Source of the DNA: an uncultured Spartobacteria bacterium
Lineage (GTDB): Bacteria > Verrucomicrobiota > Verrucomicrobiia > Chthoniobacterales > Chthoniobacteraceae
Assembly (NCBI GenBank): GCA_903882875.1
Contig: CAIRYQ010000068.1
Span: 90,401-154,400 of the forward strand
Direction: 5' to 3'
DNA length: 64,000 bases
The notes beneath the pieces were generated by a model. The model did no database searches, was not told the origin of the DNA, and saw only the letters and a list, made by a program, of their open reading frames with translations. The stretch's first letter is position 1. Each line of letters starts with the position of its first letter. A program made the position numbers and the translations under genes. Shown here piece by piece: positions 25,912 to 33,235 of this stretch.

Positions 25912-27359
25912 TTCGGATTGGATTTTGCAGCGGCCGGCGCGGCCCCTGGCAGTGTGGAAAAATCGAACGTCACGCCACTCGGCGGAGCGATGGTCGGCAC
26001 GGGTTTCCCATCGGCGTCCCGCAGCGGTGCGGTGAGATTCGCGACGGTGATCCCGCGGATGTGGACATCCCACGAAGGCTTCAGGATCACCAGACGGAGA
26101 TGCCGCGCCCTGGTCTTTTCAAAATAGCCGTTCCACGCGTAGGGCGGCCGCAGGCGATCCACTTCGACGAGCGTCCTCCAGTTCACCGCATCGCCCGAAG
26201 ACTGGAGCGCGAAATGCACCGCCTGCGCGGATGCGAGTCCGAAAAAGTTGAACTCAGTCTCCGCGCCGAGATCCACGCCGATCCACTGTGGGATCTGCTG
26301 CGTCAGAAACCAGTCGCCCGCACCGGTCGCCGTGAATTTTTCACCTGCTTCAGGCCGGATGCTGCCTGTAAATTTTTTCCCGATGACGAGATTCGTCGTG
26401 TCCTTCGGTGCTGCGGGAGCCGAGGCCACGGTCACGGGCGGCTTGGGCGGGCGTGGTGCGCGCGGTGCCTTCTGCGGTTTCGGCGCGGGCGGTGGCGCGC
26501 TGCTGTCCACAATCGTGTAGCAGGCATACTCGGTCGCAAACGGCACGTCTTTGCCGCCGGTCTGAAATTTCGCCACGACACGGGAACCATTCGTTACGGG
26601 ATCACCGGCCTTGAGCGATCTTCCTGCCGCGTCGTGCGCGAAGACGGTGACGCCTGCCGGCACCGTGAGCTTCGCGGTGAGTTCCGCGACAGTGACCGCC
26701 TTCTGCACCGTGATCGAGCGGCTGCCCGCATCGAGAACGACGCCCGCCTTTGCGGTCAGCGTCGCACGAGGAGTCGCGTTGTCCGTACGGTGAAAGACTT
26801 CCATCTCAGGCACGGCGACCGTCGCACGCGATCCGCCGGGGAGCTTCGGAAAAACGATCCGCACCGACCGTGCTTTCACCGCGGGAAAAGTGATCGTGAC
26901 GACGTTGTGCTCCTTCGCTGTCGAGTTCGCAAACTGGCCATCGGGATCGGATGCGACAAGCTCCGGATCATGCACGATCGCAAAACCCGGCGAGACGCCC
27001 GGATCCGGATCGTCGTCAATCTCCACGTCGTCCGAGGTTTCGAGCCGCCAGCCGGTGAAGGCCGCGCGGCCGTTGAAAAGATAGAGGCGCACCGTGTTGA
27101 AGGCCACCGGCGCATCGCCCAGCTTGATGCCGCAGAACGCGCCGTCCTTCGCGTCGCTCGACCACATGCCGAGCGTCTCCATGCGGCCGTCGTTGAGCTT
27201 GGAAATCACAAACGGCCCGTTGCTCCCGCTCCCAATCGCAATCGCCCCTTTGGCTCGCGCGAGATTTTCCGCAGCGTCGGCTGAAATCGCGGACGGCCCA
27301 CACATGGCTGCTGACACAAGTATCATCACCGCACGGAGACTGTTTCGCAGCGGGCACAT
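25908..27359 (-). CDS. Secreted discoidin (F5/8 type C)-like protein
   Basis: The protein has 483 residues from ATG 27359, which starts a good signal peptide (MCPLRNSLRAVMILVSAAM). Two beta-sandwich regions are likely: one at about 30-190 (WSSDAKDGAFCGIKLG...FNTVRLYLF...VRIVFPKL) and a C-terminal one at about 330-460 (WIGVDLGAETEFNFFGLASAQAVHF...RHLRLVILKPSW). The second has the order of a discoidin/F5-8C carbohydrate-binding domain. A Pro/Ala/Lys-rich linker (PPPAPKPQKAPRAPRPPKPP) joins them. It is translationally coupled to the DUF1592 protein, so the two probably act together on a glycan. Confidence 0.7.
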   Translation of the reverse strand: MCPLRNSLRAVMILVSAAMCGPSAISADAAENLARAKGAIAIGSGSNGPFVISKLNDGRMETLGMWSSDAKDGAFCGIKLGDAPVAFNTVRLYLFNGRAAFTGWRLETSDDVEIDDDPDPGVSPGFAIVHDPELVASDPDGQFANSTAKEHNVVTITFPAVKARSVRIVFPKLPGGSRATVAVPEMEVFHRTDNATPRATLTAKAGVVLDAGSRSITVQKAVTVAELTAKLTVPAGVTVFAHDAAGRSLKAGDPVTNGSRVVAKFQTGGKDVPFATEYACYTIVDSSAPPPAPKPQKAPRAPRPPKPPVTVASAPAAPKDTTNLVIGKKFTGSIRPEAGEKFTATGAGDWFLTQQIPQWIGVDLGAETEFNFFGLASAQAVHFALQSSGDAVNWRTLVEVDRLRPPYAWNGYFEKTRARHLRLVILKPSWDVHIRGITVANLTAPLRDADGKPVPTIAPPSGVTFDFSTLPGAAPAAAKSNPK

Positions 27360-27376
27360 CGGTTTGCGGCGCGGGC

Positions 27377-27988
27377 TCACGCTTTTTGCTCCGGCCACTT
27401 CCGTCCGGCGTTCAGGAATTCGAGCAGCGTCGCCATGCGGCGGTCACGCGTCTCCTCGCGCTTCGCGTCGGTCAGCCAGCGGATGTGTTCGCGCCGGCAG
27501 CTCGGCGAGAGCTTTGAAAAATTTTCCGCGGCCTTCCGGTGCTTCTTCATCGCGAGCATCGTTGCAAAATAGTCCGGCACCGGCAGCGGCGCGCGTGGCT
27601 GCTTCGCGACCGGGCGTGCAGCGTCGCCGTCGAGCGCGACCGCCGCGCGGAGCAGCGCACGCAGCGCGACGGCATTCACCTCGCCGGGCGATACGATGCG
27701 TACGCAGCGGATGTTGGTGTTTTCCTCGCCGCCGTCGAACAGTCCCGCAGGATCATCCAGCTCCGTGCCGCGGAAAAATGCGACGCTCACATGCGCCTTC
27801 GCCGGGCTGATGCCGCACACATTTTTCCTCCCGGAAAAGCAGATCAGGCTCCACTTCACCGACTCGCTGAGATCGGGCTCCCATTTCAGAAACCATTCGC
27901 GGAGCTGCTGCGTGATCGGGCGCGAAAATGCCGGCGCAGTCTCCAGCCATTGATCAGGGTCGCGGGTCTTGGAGCGGGAGGAATCCAT
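27377..27988 (-). CDS. YdeI/OmpD-associated family protein with DUF1801-like domain
   Basis: The protein has 203 residues from ATG 27988. The N-terminal half (ITQQLREWFLKWEPDLSESVKWSLICFSGRKNVCGISPAKAHVSVAFFRG) matches the YdhG-like DUF1801 fold. The C-terminal half ends with VPDYFATMLAMKKHRKAAENFSKLSPSCRREHIRWLTDAKREETRDRRMATLLEFL, typical of the YdeI/OmpD-associated family. The biochemical role of both is unknown. It lies 17 bases upstream of the discoidin-like gene but need not share its function. Confidence 0.8.
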   Translation of the reverse strand: MDSSRSKTRDPDQWLETAPAFSRPITQQLREWFLKWEPDLSESVKWSLICFSGRKNVCGISPAKAHVSVAFFRGTELDDPAGLFDGGEENTNIRCVRIVSPGEVNAVALRALLRAAVALDGDAARPVAKQPRAPLPVPDYFATMLAMKKHRKAAENFSKLSPSCRREHIRWLTDAKREETRDRRMATLLEFLNAGRKWPEQKA

Positions 27989-28044
27989 ACGTTCCAAAAA
28001 TCCTGCCGGACGTGCTCGCGCCACGCAATCCCGCTCGCGCGGAA

Positions 28045-28872
28045 TCACTCGTCCATCCCGAGGAATTTCCCCGCCGAGCCGACGCTGAAATTGAACGGCT
28101 TCCCGTTTTTCATCCCCATGATTTCGTACGGCAGCGTCTTGCTCCGCTTCTCGAACGACTTGTCAATCCGAAGGATTTTCCCCGTGCCGATTTGCTCGCG
28201 GATCGTTTTCTGAACCTCGGCGGGCGTCTCCTCCACCGCGACGCGCACGCTCAGAAGCTTGCCGTCATTCGCGATGCTGAACTCGCGCGGCTTCCCGGCC
28301 GCAGTGGTCGCCTCCACGTCGTAGGTCGTGGTCTCGTCAAAAATGCGCGTCACGGTGGCCAGCTTGCCTGCGCCGACTTCGGCGGTGATCGCCTTTTGCA
28401 CTGCGGGCGGCGTCTCGGCGAGCGCGATCTCCGCGCTGGAGAGCGTCCCGTTTTCCTCCACGGTGAATGCGCGCTCCTGCCCGGCTTTCGTCGTCATCAC
28501 CACGTCGTAGCTCGCCTCGCCATCGTCGAAAATCTTGTCCACGCCCACGAGCACGCCAGTGCTGATCTGCGCCCTGATCGTCTTCTGCACCGCGGCGGGA
28601 GTCTCGGCGAGGTCCACCTCGATGCTCAACAGCGTCCCGTCAGCGCCGACTGAGATGTCGCGCTCACGTCCGCCCTGCGTGATCGCGGTTTCGAAGGTCA
28701 CGTCGCCGTCCTCCTCCACGCGCGTGATTTCTGTCGCGGTGTTGCCTCCGAGCTTCGCGATCGCAGTTTGCACCGCAGCGGGAAGCTCGGAAAAAGCGAC
28801 GGCCTTGCGCACTTCCGCAGCCATGCACATGGCGGCGAGACAAAGCCACGCTAGAAAACTCCGGACGATCAT
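28045..28872 (-). CDS. Secreted protein with four tandem PepSY-like repeats
   Basis: The protein has 275 residues. A signal peptide (MIVRSFLAWLCLAAMCMAAE) is followed by four repeats of about 62 residues. Each has a helix of the type LAETPAAVQKTIRAQI, then a beta-hairpin (YDVVMTTKAGQERAFTV) and a final ENGTLLS strand. The repeats match the PepSY-like (BLIP-type) fold, which in other proteins binds and inhibits enzymes. Repeats 2 to 4 are most alike and look like internal duplications. The partner is unknown. The downstream gene starts 57 bases after its stop, on the same strand. Confidence 0.75.
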   Translation of the reverse strand: MIVRSFLAWLCLAAMCMAAEVRKAVAFSELPAAVQTAIAKLGGNTATEITRVEEDGDVTFETAITQGGRERDISVGADGTLLSIEVDLAETPAAVQKTIRAQISTGVLVGVDKIFDDGEASYDVVMTTKAGQERAFTVEENGTLSSAEIALAETPPAVQKAITAEVGAGKLATVTRIFDETTTYDVEATTAAGKPREFSIANDGKLLSVRVAVEETPAEVQKTIREQIGTGKILRIDKSFEKRSKTLPYEIMGMKNGKPFNFSVGSAGKFLGMDE

Positions 28873-28900
28873 CCCGTGGGAGCAAGGCGAAAGCGCCCCC

Positions 28901-29116
28901 TTACTTCTTCACCGGACGGTGATGATGGTGATGGTGCCGGTGATGGCGGTGATGCCTGTGGTGGCGATGATGCTTCCGCGCGGCGGTGCGGTGCGCCGCC
29001 GCGTGGTGTGAGGTGACTGCGGCACCGGCCGGTGCGACGGCGGGAGTTTCCGCGTTGGCATCAGGCAGCGTTCCGAAGCCGACGGCGACGATGAGGGAGC
29101 AGATGAGTTTGTTCAT
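28901..29116 (-). CDS. Small secreted histidine-rich protein
   Basis: The protein has 71 residues from ATG 29116. A signal peptide (MNKLICSLIVAVGFGTLPDANA) is followed by an Ala/Pro stretch and a tail with 17 His residues arranged as RHH units and a six-His run. Such tails bind Ni, Cu, Co or Zn ions. I see no other metal gene nearby. It is the upstream neighbour of the PepSY-like protein on the same strand. The underlying DNA is a GTGATG/GTGGTG-type triplet run that could be prone to slippage. Confidence 0.7.
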   Translation of the reverse strand: MNKLICSLIVAVGFGTLPDANAETPAVAPAGAAVTSHHAAAHRTAARKHHRHHRHHRHHRHHHHHHRPVKK

Positions 29117-29237
29117 AGGTGAGCGATGAAACTTCGCGGGGCCGCAGAAGTTGCACGAGTTTTTTCCACGAGCCGTGACGCGCTTGCAAGATTGTTCGCG
29201 GTCTCGATCCAGAAGAGTCCTGATCTCGTCCTGCGAG

Positions 29238-29747
29238 CTACGGTGATTTTTTTTCGTCAGCTTCCAACTGCCGTGTGAGCCGCAGGCAATAGAGCAGAGG
29301 CAGTGCGCCGAAGACGCCGAAGCTGCAATCAATCAGCCGCCAGTAAAACGGGATGCCGCGGATCGGGCCGCAGATCAGCGCGAGGAGGATCACCGCCGCG
29401 CACGCGCCGAGGCCGACCTTCAGCACCCACGCGTTTGCGACGGGCTCGCGCCAAGGGCCGATGAAAAATATCGCGATGATAAGATGCGCGAATGCGAGCC
29501 AGTCCGTGCCGTAGGCGAGCCACGGGTGGTGTGCATGCACGTCGCGCAGGCCATCGCGCACGGTTGCGATCCAAAATTGCAGGCCGCTGAGCGAGTGCGG
29601 ATCGGCGGCGGGCGGGATGCCGAGCAGCTTTGCGAGCAGTTCGAGTTCGTGCAGAAGCGGGAATGCGGTGAGCCCGCTCACGATCAGCGCCGCGATGAAA
29701 AGGCCGAGCATCAACCGGTATCGCCGCAGCACTCTGGCCGGGTTCAT
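29238..29747 (-). CDS. Integral membrane protein, unknown function
   Basis: The protein has 169 residues from ATG 29747. Four membrane segments are visible: LMLGLFIAALIVSGLTAFPLL, WLAFAHLIIAIFFIG, VLKVGLGACAAVILLALICG, and FGVFGALPLLYCL. Histidines (DVHAHHPWLAYG, FAHLIIA) could hold a haem or metal, but this is speculation. It starts four bases after the alaS stop on the same strand, so it is probably cotranscribed with alaS. I do not recognise the family. Confidence 0.7.
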   Translation of the reverse strand: MNPARVLRRYRLMLGLFIAALIVSGLTAFPLLHELELLAKLLGIPPAADPHSLSGLQFWIATVRDGLRDVHAHHPWLAYGTDWLAFAHLIIAIFFIGPWREPVANAWVLKVGLGACAAVILLALICGPIRGIPFYWRLIDCSFGVFGALPLLYCLRLTRQLEADEKKSP

Positions 29748-29751
29748 TTGT

Positions 29752-32700
29752 CTAGCCGAGCAATGCCTTCGCCTTCGCAAGCGCCTCGTCGAGCTTGCCC
29801 GCGTCCTTGCCGCCGCCGCGGGCGAAGTCGGGCTTGCCGCCGCCTTTGCCTCCGACGATCGGGGCGATGGCTTGGATGATTTTTCCGGCCTGCACTTTCG
29901 CGGTGAAGTCGGGCGCGACGGATGCGACCAATGCGACGGCTGTGCCCCCGGAGCCGAGGACGATGGCTCCCTTGAAGCCCGCGCCTTTCAGCGCGTCGGC
30001 GATCGTCTGGAGTCCATCGCCGTCCATGCCGTCCAGCCTGGCGATAATGGCGGGGATGCCGTTGATCGTCTGCGCATTCGCGATGAGATCCTTCGCGCGG
30101 CCGGCGGCTTCGCGCTGCTGGGCGGACTTGAGCGCGCGATCGAGTTCCTTGTGCTGCGCGAGCATTCCTTCGATTCGCTTTTCGAGTTCGGGGAGCGGCG
30201 TGCCGAGGTTCACGGCGAGCGTGTGGAGGCGCTGCATGTTGGCGGTGGCCGCGTCGTAGGCGGTGAGGCCGGCGACGGCTTCGATGCGGCGGACTCCGGC
30301 GGCGATGGCGGCTTCGGCGTTGATGCGGAAGAGGCCGATCTCGCCGGTGGCGCGCGTGTGCGTGCCGGCGCAGAGTTCCTTGGAATATCCGCCGATGTCC
30401 ACGACGCGGACGATGTCGCCGTATTTGTCGCCGAAGAACTGCATGATGGACGCGTCGCCCTTCACCTGCGCGTAGGGCACTTCGTTCCACTGCACGGCGG
30501 CGTTTTCCACGATGCGCTCATTCACGAGCCGCTCGATGTCGCGCACCTGCGCGGGCGTGAGCGCGGCGCTGTTGAAGTCGAACGTCAGCTTGTCCGGCCC
30601 GACGAAGGAGCCCTTCTGCGTGGCCTCCTTGCTCACGACTTCGTGCAGCGCCCAGTGGAGCAAATGCGTGACGGTGTGGTGGCGCTGGATGGCGTTGCGG
30701 CGGTCCTTGTCCACGATGAGCGTGACCTCGCTGCCGATGGACGGGACGGGCTCGGTGGACGGGATGGACTCGTCCAAAAAGTGCAGCCATGTGTGGCCGG
30801 TCTTCTGCGTGTTGGCGATGCGCCACACGTCGGCGCCGTGGGTGAGTTCGCCGGAATCGCCGACTTGCCCGCCCATCTCGGCGTAGGCGGCGCTCGCATC
30901 GAGCACCACGGCGGTGCGGTCCTTGAGCGAGACGACTTCGAGCACCTTCGCGGGCGTGGAGAGCGAGTCGTAGCCGACAAATTTCGTCGGCGCCTTGGTC
31001 TCGACTTCGCTCAGCTCGATCACGGTCTTCTTCTGCGCGGCCTGCGCGGTCTTGCGCTGGATGGCCATGCACGCATCGAAGCCCGCGACATCCACGCGCA
31101 GCCCGCGTTCGCGCGCCATGAGTTCGGTGAGGTCGAGGGGAAAGCCGTAGGTGTCGTAGAGCTTGAAGGCATCCTCACCCGCGATGCCGCTGAGCTGCTC
31201 GTAAAGCGCGGCCTTTTCGGGAAACAGGATGCCCGCTTCGCCTTCAAAATCGCCGAAGCGCATCGCACTGTAGATCCTGTATTTCTCGTCGTCGTTGAGT
31301 GTGGCGATGAAGGCGCTCTCGCGGCGCGAGGGAATCCCCCTGGCAATTTCCTCGAAGAGCTGGATGCCGCGATCGAGCGTCTTGTTGAACGCCTCCTCCT
31401 CGCGCTTCAGCGTTTCCTCCACGAGCTTCTGCTTGGCGCGGATTTCGGGGAAGACGTCGCCCATGGTGCGGGCGAGGACGGCGGTGAGCTTGTAGAAGAA
31501 GGGTTCGCGGAAGCCGAGGGTGCGGCCGTAGCGGACGGCGCGGCGGAGGATGCGGCGGAGGACGTAGTTGCGGTCGGTGTTGCCGGGCTGGATGCCGTCG
31601 GCGATGGCGAAGCTGAGGGTGCGGATGTGGTCGGCGATGACGCGGAAGGCGACATCTATGGCGATCTGCTCGGAAGGCGCGGTGCCGCCGGTCGGGCTGG
31701 ACACACCGCTGGTCGAATTGGGTACACCCCCGGTCGGACCGGAAGCCCCCCCGGTCGGACTGGAAGCCCCTCCGGTCGGACCGGAAGCCCCCCCGGTCAG
31801 ACTGGAAGCCCCTCCGGTCGGACTGGAAGCCCCTCCGGTCGGACTGGAAGCCCCTCCGGTCGGACTGGAAGCCCCCCCGGTCGGACCGGAAGCCCCTCCG
31901 GTCGGACTGGAAGCACCACTGGTCGGACTGGAAGCCCCTCCGGTCGGACTGGAAGCACCACTGGTCGGACTGGAGACACCGGAATTCGGCTCTTTTTGGC
32001 CTCCCGGCAGGGTGCTGGCGTAGCGTTTGCCGCTCATCTTCTCCAATTCATCGAAAATGGGGCGGAAAATGTCGGTTTCGTAGTTGGAAATTTTCGCGTT
32101 GGCGAAGTCGGTGAAGCCTTTGGTGCCTTGGATGATGCTGGTGACGCGCTCAAAGCCCATGCCGGTATCCACATGCTGCGCGGGGAGGGGGGTGAAGGTG
32201 CCGTCGGGGTTCGCGTTGAACTGGATGAAGACGAGGTTCCAGATTTCGATGCACTCGGCGGTGCCTTGGTTGACCAAGAGCCCGCGGGTGTCGCCGGCGG
32301 GCGTGAGGTCAATGTGCAGCTCGGAGCATGGGCCGCAGGGGCCGGTCTCGCCCATCATCCAGAAGTTGTCCTTTTTGTTGCCATTCACGATGTGGATGGC
32401 GGGGTCGAGGCCTTTGGCGCGGAATTTTTCGGCCCAGAAGTTCCATGCCTCCTCGTCGCGCTCGGCGGGGTCGCCGATGGATTTGTCGGGATTGTAAATG
32501 GTCGCATAGACGCGCTGCGCGGGGAAGCCCCAGCGCTCGACGACCAGCTCCCACGCCCACTCGATGGCTTCCTTTTTGAAATAGTCGCCGAAGGACCAGT
32601 TCCCGAGCATCTCGAAGAAGGTGTGGTGATACGTGTCGAGGCCGACGTCATCGAGGTCGTTGTGCTTGCCGCCCGCGCGGATGCACTTCTGGGTGTCCGC

Positions 32701-32913
32701 CGCGCGCGTGTCGCTGCCGGGGACTGCGCCGCCCCATTTCGAGACGTCCGCGCTTTTCTCGCCGAGGAAGATGGGGACGAACTGGTTCATGCCGGCGTTC
32801 GTGAAGAGGAGGTTTGGCGAGTCCGGCATGAGCGAGCCGCTCGGCACGATGGTGTGCTTTTTCTCGCGGAAGAAATCGAGGAACGACTGGCGGATTTGGG
32901 TGCTGGTGAGCAT
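29752..32913 (-). CDS. alaS: Alanyl-tRNA synthetase with an in-frame repeat insertion
   Basis: The protein has 1053 residues from ATG 32913, against about 875 for typical AlaRS. The catalytic domain begins MLTSTQIRQSFLDFFREKKHT and contains FTNAGMNQFVPIFLGE. The editing domain has RHHTVTHLLHWALHEV (HxxxH) and the matching CAGTHTRATGEIG, and the C-terminal oligomerisation domain ends GGGKPDFARGGGKDAGKLDEALA. A 98-residue array of (SSPTGGA)-type units is inserted between GKRYASTLPGG and AIDVAFRVIADHIRTL, a surface loop in the aminoacylation domain. A shorter insert, SIPSTEPVPSIGSE, sits in the editing domain. All catalytic motifs remain in frame, so the enzyme is probably active. Confidence 0.95.
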   Translation of the reverse strand: MLTSTQIRQSFLDFFREKKHTIVPSGSLMPDSPNLLFTNAGMNQFVPIFLGEKSADVSKWGGAVPGSDTRAADTQKCIRAGGKHNDLDDVGLDTYHHTFFEMLGNWSFGDYFKKEAIEWAWELVVERWGFPAQRVYATIYNPDKSIGDPAERDEEAWNFWAEKFRAKGLDPAIHIVNGNKKDNFWMMGETGPCGPCSELHIDLTPAGDTRGLLVNQGTAECIEIWNLVFIQFNANPDGTFTPLPAQHVDTGMGFERVTSIIQGTKGFTDFANAKISNYETDIFRPIFDELEKMSGKRYASTLPGGQKEPNSGVSSPTSGASSPTGGASSPTSGASSPTGGASGPTGGASSPTGGASSPTGGASSPTGGASSLTGGASGPTGGASSPTGGASGPTGGVPNSTSGVSSPTGGTAPSEQIAIDVAFRVIADHIRTLSFAIADGIQPGNTDRNYVLRRILRRAVRYGRTLGFREPFFYKLTAVLARTMGDVFPEIRAKQKLVEETLKREEEAFNKTLDRGIQLFEEIARGIPSRRESAFIATLNDDEKYRIYSAMRFGDFEGEAGILFPEKAALYEQLSGIAGEDAFKLYDTYGFPLDLTELMARERGLRVDVAGFDACMAIQRKTAQAAQKKTVIELSEVETKAPTKFVGYDSLSTPAKVLEVVSLKDRTAVVLDASAAYAEMGGQVGDSGELTHGADVWRIANTQKTGHTWLHFLDESIPSTEPVPSIGSEVTLIVDKDRRNAIQRHHTVTHLLHWALHEVVSKEATQKGSFVGPDKLTFDFNSAALTPAQVRDIERLVNERIVENAAVQWNEVPYAQVKGDASIMQFFGDKYGDIVRVVDIGGYSKELCAGTHTRATGEIGLFRINAEAAIAAGVRRIEAVAGLTAYDAATANMQRLHTLAVNLGTPLPELEKRIEGMLAQHKELDRALKSAQQREAAGRAKDLIANAQTINGIPAIIARLDGMDGDGLQTIADALKGAGFKGAIVLGSGGTAVALVASVAPDFTAKVQAGKIIQAIAPIVGGKGGGKPDFARGGGKDAGKLDEALAKAKALLG
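31681..31974. repeat. 21-bp tandem array inside alaS, 14 units
   Basis: Fourteen consecutive 21-base units with consensus close to CCCTCCGGTCGGACTGGAAG encode seven residues each (SSPTGGA, with variants SGPTGGA and SSPTSGA). The reading frame is kept because 21 is a multiple of three. The unit shares the core CCCTCCGG and the 21-bp period with the array at 42493-42912. Confidence 0.9.
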
Positions 32914-33026
32914 GGCGTGGGTGCCGCTGTTTTTGGCGGGCGTGTGGAAAAGGGCGCGCAAGCTACATGGCGCGGGGGAAAGGTAAAGGCGGGCGTGAGC
33001 GTGAGCGCGGCATTGGCTCGACTGGA

Positions 33027-33113
33027 ACTACGAAGGGCACGAAGAACACAAAGGCAGAGGCACTGGGGAAGAGTCCCAGATTTTCCCATTCGTGTCCTTC
33101 GTGCTCTTTGTAG
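33027..33113. repeat. Palindromic intergenic repeat
   Basis: ACTACGAAGGGCACGAAGAACAC and its inverted partner GTGTCCTTCGTGCTCTTTGTAGT bracket about 40 bases. The arms pair with a few mismatches. It lies between the divergent alaS and sensor kinase genes, so it is not a simple terminator and is more likely a dispersed element. Confidence 0.65.
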
Positions 33114-33235
33114 TGAAATCCAAACTGAGCCGCTACCGTGAGCGTGCGGAGCGTGAAGATGCTGAAACCCATACGTCCGGGAAGCGCGTGAGCCGCGATG
33201 TTAGGGAGCCGCGGAATGGCGAGTGTCGCGGAACG

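Noticed and set aside
31681..31974. Frameshift or assembly error splitting alaS
   Set aside because: The frame is continuous through the array and all downstream AlaRS motifs follow in the same frame. An artefact in copy number remains possible and is noted in the finding.
29617..33141. 1174-codon plus-strand ORF opposite alaS with collagen-like GRTGSPS repeats
   Set aside because: The repeat reads as Gly-X-Y on this strand only because of the 21-bp array. The minus strand encodes complete AlaRS motifs on both sides of the array, so the collagen-like frame is a shadow.
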